The notes beneath the pieces are model-generated. The model was not told the origin of the DNA. It searched no databases and saw nothing but the letters and a program-made list of their open reading frames with translations. A stretch of DNA of 64,000 bases. Origin: SAR86 cluster bacterium. Lineage in GTDB: Bacteria > Pseudomonadota > Gammaproteobacteria > Pseudomonadales > Pseudohongiellaceae. Positions 1-9,325 of the stretch are shown piece by piece; the first letter of the stretch is position 1, and every line of letters begins with the position of its first letter. A program made the translations under genes and the position numbers. Where the stretch lies: assembly GCA_002402175.1 (NCBI GenBank), contig NVVJ01000003.1:56751-120750 (forward strand), given 5' to 3'.

Positions 1-42
1 TTGCGTGCTCAAGCGCAAGCCGTAACACAAGAGATTGATTGA
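1..42 (+). CDS. Possible 3' end of a gene cut by the window edge
   Basis: Frame 1 is open from the first base to a TGA at 40-42, giving thirteen residues rich in Ala and Gln that end in Glu-Ile-Asp. It would converge on argA with 7 bases between the stops. Thirteen codons are too few to identify a family, and the open frame may be chance. It is listed only because the composition looks coding and no other feature occupies the edge. Confidence 0.25.
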   Translation: MRAQAQAVTQEID

Positions 43-49
43 TAGTTTA

Positions 50-1393
50 TTAAAGCTGCTTGGTTAGAACTTTTGATTTTCTCTGAAAATTATAGAGTTG
101 CTGTCGCTCTTCGGGAAGCTCATTTAGCTCGCCTTCACTAAAGCCTTTTTCAATAAACCAATGGGACGCCGTGGTTGTTAATACAAACAGTTTCTTTAGC
201 GCTTGTTCTCTGGCTTCTTTTTCCAGGCTGGCCAACAGCCGATCACCGAATCCGTTTTTCTGATAATTAGAATCTATAGCAATGCAGGCGATTTCTCCAA
301 ATTTATTGCCATGAGGATACAGAGCAGCACAGGCAATAATAGTGCCTTCGAGTTCTATAACTTTGAAGTTTTCAATTTCAGTTTCGAGTAGCTCACGAGA
401 TCGTTCAACTAATGACCCGTTCTCTTCAAGTGGTTTAATTAGCTTGAGGATTCCTGCAACATCATCAATGCTGGCATTGCGTAAATTGTCGAAGTTATCG
501 CTGCTAATCAAACTGCCGTTTCCTTCCCGGGTAAATAGCTCGCGTATCAGAGCGCCATTGTCCTTAAAACTAATTAAATGCGAACGATGAACATTATTAT
601 TGTAGGCACGTAAGCACGCGGTAAGGGCGCGACTAACACATTTTGAATCTTCACCTTGTCCGGCAAGCTTGCTGCTATAGAAATTGGCATCATCTTCGCT
701 TAGTGATGCGACTAACTTGCCGCTGTCATCGAGAACGCCAGCCTGGGGGATTAGCAGTATAAATTTGTCTGCCTTTAGCTCGATAGCAGCCTCAGTAGCA
801 ACTTCTTCTGCAGTTAGATTAAATACTTCGCCGGTTAGTGAGTAGCCGAGGTTAGACAACAAGGCAATATTGCCCTGATCCAGTTGTTGCTGAATGGCTT
901 GAGTTCGAATTTTTCGTACTTTTCCTGTGTAGTGATAATCAATACCGTCATGAATGCCCACAGGTTTCGCTGTGACGTAGTTGCCTCGACTCATGCTTAT
1001 ATCTGACCCGTGCATGGGTGAGTTACCAACACCCATTGAAAACAGAGCTTCAAGTTTGGCGCTTTCGCCACCAACCACACGCATGACAGTTTCGATACAT
1101 TCAGGCTTGGTTACGCGTAAATTTTTGTGGTAGCTGGATTCTGTGCCGTTTTGTTCTAAAGCCTGGCTAATTTGCGGGCGGGCACCATGTACCAAAACTA
1201 GTTTTACACCAAGGCTATGCAATAGAGTTAGATCACACACTACATTTGAAAGGTTCTTATCCGCAAGTGCTTCACCGCTGAGCAGCACCACAAATATTTT
1301 TCCACGATGTGCATTAATATAGCTAGTTGAGGCTCTAAACCATTCGATAATGTCTGTGCTGTCTTTTTTTTCGTTGTCGCTCATGGGACTCAC
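50..1393 (-). CDS. argA: Amino-acid N-acetyltransferase (N-acetylglutamate synthase)
   Basis: Catalyses acetyl-CoA plus glutamate to N-acetylglutamate, the first step of arginine synthesis, in the cytoplasm. The 447-residue protein has the classical ArgA layout. An amino-acid-kinase-like domain fills about residues 20-290, with the VHGARPQI stretch near residue 70 that lines the arginine/substrate pocket. A GNAT acetyltransferase domain fills about 300-440 and contains ACIAIDSNYQKNGFGDRLL, the acetyl-CoA loop. Length matches family members (about 430-450). It lies 12 bases after argE in the same direction, as in Pseudomonas-type genomes, so the two are probably co-transcribed. A second ATG three codons in is possible. 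Feedback inhibition by arginine is expected from the family, not visible here. Confidence 0.95.
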   Translation of the reverse strand: MSPMSDNEKKDSTDIIEWFRASTSYINAHRGKIFVVLLSGEALADKNLSNVVCDLTLLHSLGVKLVLVHGARPQISQALEQNGTESSYHKNLRVTKPECIETVMRVVGGESAKLEALFSMGVGNSPMHGSDISMSRGNYVTAKPVGIHDGIDYHYTGKVRKIRTQAIQQQLDQGNIALLSNLGYSLTGEVFNLTAEEVATEAAIELKADKFILLIPQAGVLDDSGKLVASLSEDDANFYSSKLAGQGEDSKCVSRALTACLRAYNNNVHRSHLISFKDNGALIRELFTREGNGSLISSDNFDNLRNASIDDVAGILKLIKPLEENGSLVERSRELLETEIENFKVIELEGTIIACAALYPHGNKFGEIACIAIDSNYQKNGFGDRLLASLEKEAREQALKKLFVLTTTASHWFIEKGFSEGELNELPEERQQLYNFQRKSKVLTKQL

Positions 1394-1405
1394 TTGTTCA
1401 ATTTT

Positions 1406-2563
1406 CTAATACAGGCAGTGCTGTGTAATTAATTTTCTTAGTATGTCGATGCAAGGTTCAATCATGTCAATGGACATATACTCATCCGGCTGGTGTGCCT
1501 GATCAATATTGCCAGGCCCAAGAATGATTGTATCCATTCCAAGTTGTTGCAGGAAGGGGCCTTCGGTTCCAAAGGCAACACTAATACCCGAATGACCTGT
1601 TAGCTGCTCGGCAGCTTTGAGCAAAGGGCTGTTCTCTTGCGCAAAGAATGCAGGCACTCCAGTAAATAAAGGAACCAGTTCGAATTGTATACCCAGTGGC
1701 TGAACTATTGCTTCTACTCGCTGGTTGATTTCGGCCCGAACTGTTTCGATGTGCATTCCTGGCATCAGGCGTACATCGAATTCCAGATTGCAGTGTCCGC
1801 AAATACGGTTTGGGTTATCGCCGCCGTGAATGCTGCCAAGGTTCAAGGTGGGATAAGGAATTTCAAATAAATCACTGGTATATCGATTTTTCAATTCGGC
1901 TCTATATAGCATAAGGTCCGAAATCACCGCGTGCATTGCATCCAGAGCGTTGTTACCCAGTGCTGGGTCTGATGAATGACCGCTTTCGCCAAGCAAGCGA
2001 ATTGAATCCATCATTATTCCTTTGTGAGTCCGCACGGGCTTCAGGCCTGTGGGCTCGCCAATAATTGCCGATCTTGCTTTTGGCCTTCCTAGTTCGGCAA
2101 TTGTGCGGGCCCCTTGCATCGATGTTTCTTCATCTGCAGTGGCCAGAATAATAAGCGGTTCCTTAAAGTCTTCATTTAGCAGCGGCTGTATTGCTTCCAT
2201 GACAATAGGGAAAAACCCCTTCATGTCGGTAATGCCCAGGCCAAAAAGCTTGCCGTCTTTTTCTGTTACCTGAAAAGGATCGACCGACCATAGCGCCTGA
2301 TCAAGTGGCACAGTATCGGTATGGCCGGCGAGAACTAAACCTCCAGGTCCAGAACCGAGTGTGGCGATAAGGTTGAATTTCCCGTTTTCTTCTGGCGAGC
2401 AGGGGATAATTTCACATGAAAACCCAAGTGACTCAAATTTGTTTGCCAGATAGTCGATGACCGGCTTATTACTCGTGTCGATTTCAGTATTGGCTGAGCT
2501 TATGCTCGGCAAGCTGACGACTTCCCCCAGCTGGGTCAATAGATCTTTGGTGTTTATAGTCAT
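1406..2563 (-). CDS. argE: Acetylornithine deacetylase
   Basis: An M20-family zinc hydrolase that removes acetate from N2-acetylornithine to give ornithine. Visible landmarks are the metal-binding LVLAGHTDTVP near residue 80, the catalytic ADEETSMQG near 143, and a C-terminal metal ligand in GPGNIDQAHQPDEY. The inserted dimerisation domain lies between, at about 180-290. At 385 residues it is the normal ArgE size and clearly closer to ArgE than to DapE by context, because argA follows at 12 bases. Having both argA and argE implies the linear arginine route here, with no need for a bifunctional ArgJ. The gene sits at the distal end of the long yggS-to-argA minus-strand run. Confidence 0.94.
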   Translation of the reverse strand: MTINTKDLLTQLGEVVSLPSISSANTEIDTSNKPVIDYLANKFESLGFSCEIIPCSPEENGKFNLIATLGSGPGGLVLAGHTDTVPLDQALWSVDPFQVTEKDGKLFGLGITDMKGFFPIVMEAIQPLLNEDFKEPLIILATADEETSMQGARTIAELGRPKARSAIIGEPTGLKPVRTHKGIMMDSIRLLGESGHSSDPALGNNALDAMHAVISDLMLYRAELKNRYTSDLFEIPYPTLNLGSIHGGDNPNRICGHCNLEFDVRLMPGMHIETVRAEINQRVEAIVQPLGIQFELVPLFTGVPAFFAQENSPLLKAAEQLTGHSGISVAFGTEGPFLQQLGMDTIILGPGNIDQAHQPDEYMSIDMIEPCIDILRKLITQHCLY

Positions 2564-2591
2564 AGTGCTTAACCGAATTCGTTAGATAGGC

Positions 2592-2945
2592 TCAGGACTT
2601 CGCGGAGAGTTTTGCGATCATGTCAGTTTTAGATGCCATGATAAAATCATTCACATGCAAACCATTTATTTTGTGTGTCCACCAATATACAGTAACTTTT
2701 CCCCATTCTGTCATCATAGAAGGGTGATGATTTTCGCGTTCGGCCAGGTTTGCAATTTTATAGGTAAAGGCAAAGGCGTCTTTAAACTCTATGAAATGAA
2801 ATTCTCTTATCAGTTTCTCTACACCGTCATGAAAATCTCTTTTCCAGGCAGGAACTTTCAACATCAACTCACTGGATTCTTCATCTGTCACCAGGGGTGC
2901 TCCCATAATGCAGGCTTCGCAGTGCTTCTGATATAAATTTTCCAT
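2592..2945 (-). CDS. phhB: Pterin-4a-carbinolamine dehydratase
   Basis: Dehydrates 4a-hydroxytetrahydropterin, recycling the pterin cofactor of aromatic amino-acid hydroxylases. The 117-residue protein carries the family signature around residues 70-90, NHHPSMMTEWGKVTVYWWTH, with its paired histidines. The early Cys-x-x-Cys region (CEACIMGAPL) is typical of bacterial PhhB. No phenylalanine hydroxylase (phhA) gene is nearby, so the partner must be elsewhere or the protein serves general pterin recycling. It lies between hemW and argE. The hemW-phhB gap contains a 14-base tandem repeat, annotated separately. Confidence 0.93.
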   Translation of the reverse strand: MENLYQKHCEACIMGAPLVTDEESSELMLKVPAWKRDFHDGVEKLIREFHFIEFKDAFAFTYKIANLAERENHHPSMMTEWGKVTVYWWTHKINGLHVNDFIMASKTDMIAKLSAKS

Positions 2946-2965
2946 TCAAGTGCCTTCTGTTTTTT

Positions 2966-3000
2966 AAGACAAATTGTATAAGACAAACTTTACAAGACAT
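2966..3000. repeat. 14-bp tandem repeat, 2.5 copies, after the hemW stop
   Basis: Units 2966-2979 and 2980-2993 both start AAGACAAA and differ at a few positions. A third partial copy (AAGACAT) follows at 2994-3000. The array lies in the 68-base gap between the hemW stop and the phhB start. Confidence 0.7.
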
Positions 3001-3013
3001 TGGATCATGCGCG

Positions 3014-4156
3014 TTACAAAAATTCCTGCAACAAGTTATTCAACATCCGAAAGCCTCTGTCTGTAGTGCTAACCCAGCCATCAACTTCTTGCATTAATTT
3101 GTTGGAGCTTAAGTATTCTACCTTCTTTTCTATACCGCTAAAAGGCAGGCCAGTTCTGCTTTCAAACATAGCGCGGGTAAAGCCTTGCCGAGTACGTAGT
3201 GCATTTAACAAAAACTCAACAGGAAGCTCTGTTTGGTCAATGGCAGTGGTTTCGGCTCGTCGGCTAATATTGCTTTGCAGGTAATGGTCGGGCTGCTTAA
3301 ATTTTCGTGTGCGCGACACAGCCTGCTGTTCTGCATTGCTTAGCTTGCCATGGGCACCCGCGCCGATTCCAATATAGTCACCGAACTGCCAGTAGTTAAG
3401 ATTGTGTCTGGACTGCCTGCCTTCAAGAGCGAATGCTGAAACTTCATAGCGCTTGTAAGCCAATTTCTCCAGAAGAATATTTCCGGCATCTTCCTGATCA
3501 CTGATTGCGACATCATCAGGCAGTAGTGATGGAGGACGGGCATGAAACACGGTATTGGGTTCGATGGTTAACTGGTACCACGACAGGTGCTCGGGAGCAA
3601 AATCTATGGCGGTCTGCAAATCATTTAATGCATCGCTGGGACTCTGTGCGGGAAGCCCATGCATAAGGTCAAGATTGATATTGTCGAAGCCGGCTTGTCG
3701 GGCTAAGCCAATAGCTGCTATTGATTCTTGAGCATTGTGAATACGCCCCAGATTTTTCAATTGCTTGTCGCTAAAACTTTGAATACCAAGTGACAGGCGA
3801 TTGACTCCCGCGGCCCGATAGTCTTTGAATTTCTGTGCTTCTGCGGTGCCGGGGTTTGCCTCGAGAGTGATTTCAATTTGATCCGTAAACGAGGATACAG
3901 ACTGAACGTGGTTAAGAATTGCGCCAATGGACTCCGCGCTGAAAAGACTGGGCGTGCCTCCGCCTATAAATATGGATTCCACCGGCCTGCTTTCGCAATC
4001 GGCATAGTCCTGATCAAAATCTTCACAAAGCGCGGCAACATATTCGCGCTCGGGAAGGCCTTGCTGCATTTCATGGGAATTGAAATCGCAGTACGGACAT
4101 TTTTTAACACACCAGGGAATGTGTATATATAAACTTAGGGGTGGGAGTTCCAGCAT
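3014..4156 (-). CDS. hemW: Radical SAM heme chaperone HemW
   Basis: An oxygen-independent coproporphyrinogen-oxidase-like radical SAM protein. HemW family members bind heme and transfer it to apo-proteins rather than oxidising coproporphyrinogen. The iron-sulfur site is visible near residue 15-23 as CVKKCPYC (CxxxCxxC) and lacks the extra cysteine of true HemN. A glycine-rich SAM-binding segment FIGGGTPSLF lies near residue 65, and a HemN C-terminal domain fills about 290-370. At 380 residues it is the standard HemW length, shorter than HemN (about 455). Its start overlaps the end of rdgB by 22 bases, the conserved rdgB-hemW coupling. Confidence 0.93.
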   Translation of the reverse strand: MLELPPLSLYIHIPWCVKKCPYCDFNSHEMQQGLPEREYVAALCEDFDQDYADCESRPVESIFIGGGTPSLFSAESIGAILNHVQSVSSFTDQIEITLEANPGTAEAQKFKDYRAAGVNRLSLGIQSFSDKQLKNLGRIHNAQESIAAIGLARQAGFDNINLDLMHGLPAQSPSDALNDLQTAIDFAPEHLSWYQLTIEPNTVFHARPPSLLPDDVAISDQEDAGNILLEKLAYKRYEVSAFALEGRQSRHNLNYWQFGDYIGIGAGAHGKLSNAEQQAVSRTRKFKQPDHYLQSNISRRAETTAIDQTELPVEFLLNALRTRQGFTRAMFESRTGLPFSGIEKKVEYLSSNKLMQEVDGWVSTTDRGFRMLNNLLQEFL

Positions 4157-4737
4157 TTCAGTAGATGCCTTAAGGCCTGACCTCGGTGGCTAATGGAGTT
4201 TTTGACTTTAGGGCTTAGATCCGCCGATGCACAGTCATGAGTCGGAACGTAGAATAAGGGGTCATAGCCAAAACCGTTGCTCCCTGACTCTTCAAATAGA
4301 ATACGGCCTTCCCAGGTGCCCTGGCAGATAAGCGGCATTGGGTCTTTAGCGTGACGTAAATACACAATCACACACTGAAACCTGGCAGTTCGTTCTGCTT
4401 GAACTATTGATTTCAGTTCCTTAAGCAGTTTTGCATTATTGTCTTTATCGGCGGTGGGCCCTGAAGCGCCAGCATAGCGCGCTGAATAAATGCCTGGCTC
4501 GCCATCGAGAGCATCTACTTCTATGCCGGAATCATCGGCAATGGCGGGCAGCCCGGTTTCAACGCAGGCGTGCCGTGCTTTTATCAATGCATTTTCAACG
4601 AAGCAAAGGCCAGTTTCTTCCACATCACTGACGTTATATTCTGACTGCGAAATTAGATTAATGCCTTTTTGCGATAAGATCGCGCGTAGCTCTACCAGCT
4701 TTCCCGCGTTGCCGCTGGCCAGTACTATTTTTTGCAT
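4135..4737 (-). CDS. rdgB: XTP/dITP diphosphatase (non-canonical purine NTP pyrophosphatase)
   Basis: Hydrolyses XTP, dITP and ITP to monophosphates plus pyrophosphate, keeping deaminated purines out of DNA and RNA. The 200-residue protein begins with the family signature LASGNAGKLVEL. It contains ADDSGIEVDALDGEPGIYSA near residue 65, SNGFGYDPLF near 150 (base recognition), and the terminal ISHRGQAL. Length and motifs are complete. It overlaps hemW by 22 bases and follows metW by 29 bases. Confidence 0.96.
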   Translation of the reverse strand: MQKIVLASGNAGKLVELRAILSQKGINLISQSEYNVSDVEETGLCFVENALIKARHACVETGLPAIADDSGIEVDALDGEPGIYSARYAGASGPTADKDNNAKLLKELKSIVQAERTARFQCVIVYLRHAKDPMPLICQGTWEGRILFEESGSNGFGYDPLFYVPTHDCASADLSPKVKNSISHRGQALRHLLKCWNSHP

Positions 4738-4766
4738 GTGGTTGGCGTCCCCGAATGTGACATGGC

Positions 4767-5372
4767 CTAACAGGCGGTTTCTTTAGTGATGTGATAGATA
4801 GCAATCTCTCCGAGTAAATTAGGCCAGGCCTTCATATACCAGCTACCCTGATGTTCCAGGTCCACAACTGTTCTGGTTAAAATTTTAATGTTCTTCTCTT
4901 TGCACAGTGCATCAAAATCCTTAACCGTACAGAAGTGAATATTGGGTGTGTTATACCAGGAATGAGGCATAAACTTTGAAACCGGCATACGCCCTTTGCT
5001 GGCCAGATACAATCGGCTCTTCCAGTTTCCGAAGTTGGGGAATGTAACAATGCCTTTCTTGCCAATGCGCAACATTTCTTCAACAAGAACATCAGGCTTG
5101 CTTAGGGCCTGTAAAGTTTGTGTCAATAATACCGTATCGAAACTCCCTGATTGAAAATTGGAAAGTCCATTATCAAGATTTTGTTCGATCACATTGATGC
5201 CGCTGTCCAGGCACCGCTGAATGTTATCGGCATCGATTTCCAGACCGATTCCGCGAACTTCTTTATTCGCATTTAGATAATTTAGCAGACTGCCATCGCC
5301 ACAGCCGAGGTCGAGCACTTTGCTGCCAGGGTCGATCCATTGTTGTATTATTTCCAGATCAGGACGCATCAT
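4767..5372 (-). CDS. metW: Methionine biosynthesis protein MetW
   Basis: A class I SAM-methyltransferase-fold protein of the MetW family, nearly always encoded with metX and needed with it for homoserine acylation in several proteobacteria. The SAM-binding motif [15 protein letters not shown] is near residue 19, with a second conserved stretch [13 protein letters not shown] near 80. The start overlaps the end of metX by 14 bases, so translation is probably coupled. The exact biochemical role of MetW is not settled. The assignment rests on sequence pattern and the metX neighbour. Confidence 0.94.
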   Translation of the reverse strand: MMRPDLEIIQQWIDPGSKVLDLGCGDGSLLNYLNANKEVRGIGLEIDADNIQRCLDSGINVIEQNLDNGLSNFQSGSFDTVLLTQTLQALSKPDVLVEEMLRIGKKGIVTFPNFGNWKSRLYLASKGRMPVSKFMPHSWYNTPNIHFCTVKDFDALCKEKNIKILTRTVVDLEHQGSWYMKAWPNLLGEIAIYHITKETAC

Positions 5373-6561
5373 CGACTAGCTCCTTATGCACTTTTTTCAA
5401 ATAGGCGGAAAGCGCATCGATGTAACGTGGGATTGCTAATAAAAAGGCGTCGTGGCCCTGGTCGGCTTCTATTTCAATGTAGCTAACTTGTTTTCCGGCC
5501 TTCAATAAGTCCGTCACGATTTCGCGTGAGCGTTCTGGGGGAAAGCGCCAGTCGGTGCTGAACGACAAAACAAAAAATTTACAGTCACTCTTTTCAAAAG
5601 CTTTCGACAGATCGCCTTCATAGTCTACCGACGGATCAAAGTAATCTAATGCCTTGGTCATTAGCAGATAAGTATTGGCATCGAAATTTTCAGAAAATCG
5701 CTCGCCTTGATAGTGCAAATAACTTTCAACTTGAAAATCAATATTGAAACCAAAACTCAATTTTCCGGAGCGTAAGTCCCTGCCAAAATTCTCGGTAGAG
5801 TTTTGTTCCAAGTCGGAAAGAGATTTACCGAATTTGGCACGCATTGCGCTATCAGATAAATAAGTTATATGACCCACCATGCGCGCGAGCATGAGTCCTT
5901 GCTTAGGATAGGTATCATGTTCCAGATAACGGCCTTTATGGAAATTCACATCGCTGGTTATGGAGTGCCGTGCGACTTCATTAAACGCAATATTCTGAGC
6001 TGAGAGCTTTGGCGCCGCCGCAATGCAAACAGCGTGGTCAAGCCTTTCGGGGTAGCTGATAGACCAGCGCAGTACCTGCATGCCGCCGAGGCTACCACCT
6101 ACAACAGCCGCCCATTTCGCTATGCCAAGTCTGTCCATTAGCCTGACCTGACTGAGCACCCAGTCGCGTACTGTGATAACTGGGAAGTCGGGCCCATAAT
6201 ATTTGCCTGTGAGTGGGTTAATAGAGGCAGGGCCGGTGCTGCCAGAACATCCACCTAGGTTGTTCAGGCTTACAACGTGGAACAGGTTGGTATCGATTGC
6301 TTTGCCAGGGCCAATACAGGCATCCCACCAGCCGGGCTTTGTGTTATCGGCGGAGTTAAATCCAGCGGCGTGGTGATCACTGCTTAACGCATGGCAAATT
6401 AGAATAGCATTGGTTTTATCGGGGTTTAACGTGCCATAAGTCTCTACAATCAAATCGTAGGCAGGTATCGACTTTCCACTTCTTAAGGGAAGTGGTTCAT
6501 CAAAATGATAGACCTGGGGTTCTACCAGGCCGACTGAGTCTGTTGGAAATGAGTCAGACAT
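5359..6561 (-). CDS. metX: Homoserine O-acyltransferase MetX
   Basis: An alpha/beta-hydrolase enzyme that acylates homoserine at the entry to methionine synthesis. The nucleophile elbow GGSLGGMQ is near residue 155. The catalytic Asp lies in [12 protein letters not shown] near 345 and the His in DQGHDAFLL near 375. Length (400) fits the MetX family. In MetW-linked gammaproteobacterial systems the acyl donor is usually succinyl-CoA. Sequence alone does not decide between succinyl- and acetyl-transferase here. The gene overlaps metW by 14 bases and follows yggU by 35 bases. Confidence 0.95.
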   Translation of the reverse strand: MSDSFPTDSVGLVEPQVYHFDEPLPLRSGKSIPAYDLIVETYGTLNPDKTNAILICHALSSDHHAAGFNSADNTKPGWWDACIGPGKAIDTNLFHVVSLNNLGGCSGSTGPASINPLTGKYYGPDFPVITVRDWVLSQVRLMDRLGIAKWAAVVGGSLGGMQVLRWSISYPERLDHAVCIAAAPKLSAQNIAFNEVARHSITSDVNFHKGRYLEHDTYPKQGLMLARMVGHITYLSDSAMRAKFGKSLSDLEQNSTENFGRDLRSGKLSFGFNIDFQVESYLHYQGERFSENFDANTYLLMTKALDYFDPSVDYEGDLSKAFEKSDCKFFVLSFSTDWRFPPERSREIVTDLLKAGKQVSYIEIEADQGHDAFLLAIPRYIDALSAYLKKVHKELVDDAS

Positions 6562-6596
6562 AGATTGTAGTTGCGGGCCTCTGCATGAGCGTAATA

Positions 6597-6878
6597 TTAA
6601 TTGAGTTGCATGACGTCAGGAATTACGGCGGGGCTTTCAATGCATAGTCGTTTTTGGCGACTGGCATGACCGCTTCGAATAGTAATTGCGCTTTGCTTTA
6701 CTTTAAATTGCTTTGCTAAAAATCGAATTAAATGAGAATTGGCTTTGCCATCTGTTGGCGGCGCTGTTATTCGAATTTTTAAATATTCACCTAATTCACC
6801 TACTATTCGGTCTTCCCTGGACTTGGGTTGTATGCTGCAATTAAGAATCAGGTTTTCATTTTCCCATTGGTAATACAT
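6597..6878 (-). CDS. DUF167/YggU family protein
   Basis: A small (93-residue) protein of the YggU/DUF167 family, function unknown. The family core is visible as [24 protein letters not shown] sequence around residues 25-45, followed by [16 protein letters not shown] and KSG-type RSGHASRQK. It lies 12 bases after yggT, the conserved yggT-yggU pairing of Gammaproteobacteria, in the same operon as proC and yggS. No signal peptide or membrane segment is seen. Confidence 0.9.
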   Translation of the reverse strand: MYYQWENENLILNCSIQPKSREDRIVGELGEYLKIRITAPPTDGKANSHLIRFLAKQFKVKQSAITIRSGHASRQKRLCIESPAVIPDVMQLN

Positions 6879-6890
6879 AAATTCAATTAT

Positions 6891-7490
6891 CTATATGCCA
6901 ATTATTACCAAAGCGTGTTGCTCAGTGATTCCAAAAGTTGAGATAATAAAATTTTCCAACAACTGAATAACAATGAATATAAATATGGGTGAAAAATCCA
7001 TTCCTCCCATTGGAGGGATTATTTTTCTTACCGGGCCCATTACTGGTTCTGTAAGCTGCCAGATTAATTTTAATATAGGGTGAGGATTCATATTGCCGGA
7101 AAACATCATTACAAACGACATTATGATTGAGCCAATGATGGCGTAGTAGTAAATATTGATCATGAAATAAATCACCCCAACGAATGACCAGGTAATAATG
7201 TAACCCGGCCCAGGGATGGTTCCGCCATAAAGTAAAATAAGTCCGCATATTCCAACCGCTTCAACCACCAGTGCGACTATTAAAGTTGAAAAATCTATTC
7301 CTTTGTAACCAGGAATGAAAGTTCTAAATATTCGAACCAGCGGGTCGGTAATTTTTATTACAGCCTGGGATATTGGATTATAAAAATCCGCTTTCGCAAC
7401 TTGTAATAAAAATCGCAACAACACAGCAAGTAAATATATACCGCCGACAGTATTAAATATTAATGCGGCAGAACTACCTAAAGCGCCCAT
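6891..7490 (-). CDS. YggT family integral membrane protein
   Basis: A 199-residue, very hydrophobic protein with two repeated YggT units, each having two membrane segments joined by a PLVRIFRTFIP-like (near residue 50) or EPVMGPVRKIIPPMGG (near 147) loop. This duplicated architecture is the gammaproteobacterial YggT form. The family is implicated in osmotic or ion homeostasis and in organelle/thylakoid organisation in other lineages; a precise role is unknown. It lies between proC and yggU as in most relatives. Confidence 0.92.
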   Translation of the reverse strand: MGALGSSAALIFNTVGGIYLLAVLLRFLLQVAKADFYNPISQAVIKITDPLVRIFRTFIPGYKGIDFSTLIVALVVEAVGICGLILLYGGTIPGPGYIITWSFVGVIYFMINIYYYAIIGSIIMSFVMMFSGNMNPHPILKLIWQLTEPVMGPVRKIIPPMGGMDFSPIFIFIVIQLLENFIISTFGITEQHALVIIGI

Positions 7491-7534
7491 ATTAAAAATC
7501 TCGTTTTTCTACAATAATTGTGAATAAATCGCTG

Positions 7535-8389
7535 CTACTTTTTGTCGGAGTCTTTCGCCAGTTCTATAGACCTGCTGCGAGCAGCTTGCAATGCTTTTGT
7601 AACTAACTCTCTTAGGCCACCTTCTTCAAATTGATTTATCGCCTGTTCAGTTGTTCCACCTGGCGATGTCACTTTGCGGCGCAACTCGGCGATGTCGTCT
7701 TCGCTTTGTTGTGCAAGTTCGGCTGCACCTGCAGCTGTTGCATAAGTAAGATCTCGAGCCAGTTGTTCGCTAAGGCCCATATCTTTTGCGACATTTTGCA
7801 TGGCTTCCATAAACAGGAAAAAATACGCGGGGCCACTTCCGGATAAAGCCGTCACGGTGTCAATGTCTTCTTCTGTATCGACCCAGGCACTAAAGCCTAC
7901 TGCCGACATAATATTTTCAGCCAATAGCTTCTGATTTTCAGAAACCAGCGGGCTGGAAAAAAGCCCGGTAGCGCCTTTGCCTACCAAAGCTGGAGTATTA
8001 GGCATGCACCGCACCACAGGCCAGGGTTTTCCCATCCATTGCTGTAAACGCGCGGTGGTAATTCCGGCCGCTATCGAAACCAGTAGCGGGCAGCGCTCGC
8101 CAAGTTGACTTGCCAGAGTTTGACAGGCATCGGCCATGACCTGAGGCTTGACCGCCAATACCACAACATCGGCATTTTCAGCAATTTCCTGACTCGAAGC
8201 GGATTTGATACCGCACTCATCTTCGAGCAACTGCAGCTTGTTCTTATCAATATCCGTAGCCCAAATAGAGTCGGCAGAAATTCCTTTGGCTAATAGGCCG
8301 CGTATAAGGCTATTTGCCATATTTCCGGCGCCAATGAATCCAATAATAGTACTGTCCAAAACTTCTCCCTGGCGAATATCCGTGGTCAT
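7535..8389 (-). CDS. proC: Pyrroline-5-carboxylate reductase
   Basis: Reduces pyrroline-5-carboxylate to proline with NAD(P)H, the last step of proline synthesis. The dinucleotide-binding motif IGFIGAGNMANSLIRGL is near residue 17. The family signature lies in the C-terminal half (SGSGPAYFFLFMEAM and VTSPGGTTEQAI). The protein is 284 residues; relatives are about 270. The extra N-terminal dozen residues suggest the true start could be a few codons downstream, though no better start codon is obvious. The gene lies in the conserved yggS-proC-yggT run. Confidence 0.95.
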   Translation of the reverse strand: MTTDIRQGEVLDSTIIGFIGAGNMANSLIRGLLAKGISADSIWATDIDKNKLQLLEDECGIKSASSQEIAENADVVVLAVKPQVMADACQTLASQLGERCPLLVSIAAGITTARLQQWMGKPWPVVRCMPNTPALVGKGATGLFSSPLVSENQKLLAENIMSAVGFSAWVDTEEDIDTVTALSGSGPAYFFLFMEAMQNVAKDMGLSEQLARDLTYATAAGAAELAQQSEDDIAELRRKVTSPGGTTEQAINQFEEGGLRELVTKALQAARSRSIELAKDSDKK

Positions 8390-8493
8390 GGAGGTTATTG
8401 CAATTCGCCGCTTATTCTATCGTATATTCTACGGGTTTTAGTATTGACGGGGACAATTAGTTTGTAAGTTCAGCGACCTACAGGACGAGTGCT

Positions 8494-9177
8494 TTAAGCT
8501 CTGGCGCCAAATATAGCGGTACCAATTCGAATTAAGCTAGAACCTTCGGCTATGGCGGCTTCATAGTCAGCGCTCATTCCCATCGACAATGTGTCCATTT
8601 CGGCGTAGAGCACCTGTAGTTTGGTAAATTCCGTGGTAAGTAGTTGAAAACTGGCACGCTGGGCGGCTGGCTCTGACTGCGGAGCAGGTATCGCCATTAA
8701 ACCCCTCAGACTCAAGTTTGACAGTTTGGAAATGTATTCACACAAGGCTTTCGCTTCTTCCAGTGTAACTCCTGCCTTACTGGCTTCGTTTGACAGGTTC
8801 ACCTGTACACATACATTTAATTTGGAACTGTTATCTTTGCGTTGCTCGCTAAGTCGAAGTGCAATTTTTGCGCGGTCTACACTGTGCACCCACTGGAAAT
8901 GTTCAGTAATTGCTCGGGTCTTGTTGGCCTGAATTGGGCCAATGAAATGCCAGGTCAGGTTGAGCGCTTGCAGTTTCTGGATTTTCTCGACGGCTTCCTG
9001 CAAATAATTTTCACCAAAATCCTTTTGGCCTGCATTGTGTGCCTCGGTGATTTTTTCAATAGACTGCCGTTTACTAACGGCCAGCAGATTTACCGAATTG
9101 GCAGGCCTTCCATAACGCTGTTCAAGTAAGCGCAGGCGGGCTGTAAAATGATTGATATTTTCTGCTACGATCGTCAC
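8494..9177 (-). CDS. YggS family pyridoxal-phosphate homeostasis protein
   Basis: A cytoplasmic PLP-binding protein (fold III, alanine-racemase-like N-terminal domain only) that buffers vitamin B6 and influences amino-acid pools. The PLP lysine is in LLAVSKRQS near residue 36. WHFIGPIQANKTR near 75 and the phosphate-binding MGMSADYEAAIAEGSSLIRIGTAIFG, split as MGMS...EGSS...RIGTAIFG near 200, are complete. Length 227 is normal. It is the first gene of the minus-strand yggS-proC-yggT-yggU-metX-metW-rdgB-hemW-phhB-argE-argA run and is divergent from pilT, the classic arrangement. Confidence 0.94.
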   Translation of the reverse strand: MTIVAENINHFTARLRLLEQRYGRPANSVNLLAVSKRQSIEKITEAHNAGQKDFGENYLQEAVEKIQKLQALNLTWHFIGPIQANKTRAITEHFQWVHSVDRAKIALRLSEQRKDNSSKLNVCVQVNLSNEASKAGVTLEEAKALCEYISKLSNLSLRGLMAIPAPQSEPAAQRASFQLLTTEFTKLQVLYAEMDTLSMGMSADYEAAIAEGSSLIRIGTAIFGARA

Positions 9178-9325
9178 ATTATTGTCTGGTTTACGGTGTC
9201 TGCAAACCGCTCGGGTCTGTGATATTGGCTAAAGGACAGGTACTATAGGTGAGGTATGCATTGTTGGCTAGTGCAATCACTGCCCAGTAAAATCGAATAA
9301 CTATAAGAAAAATGAAGGAAAGCTG
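9178..9325. promoter_or_regulatory. Divergent yggS / pilT promoter region
   Basis: The 148-base gap separates two genes transcribed apart, so it must carry promoters for both. A TACTAT hexamer at 9241-9246 is a possible -10 element for pilT, but its -35 side is poor. The pilT start has a good Shine-Dalgarno sequence (AAGGAAAG) just upstream. No operator is recognised. Confidence 0.4.

Noticed and set aside
3014..4156. Oxygen-independent coproporphyrinogen oxidase HemN
   Set aside because: It has only the CxxxCxxC motif, is about 75 residues shorter than HemN, and overlaps rdgB, the HemW context.
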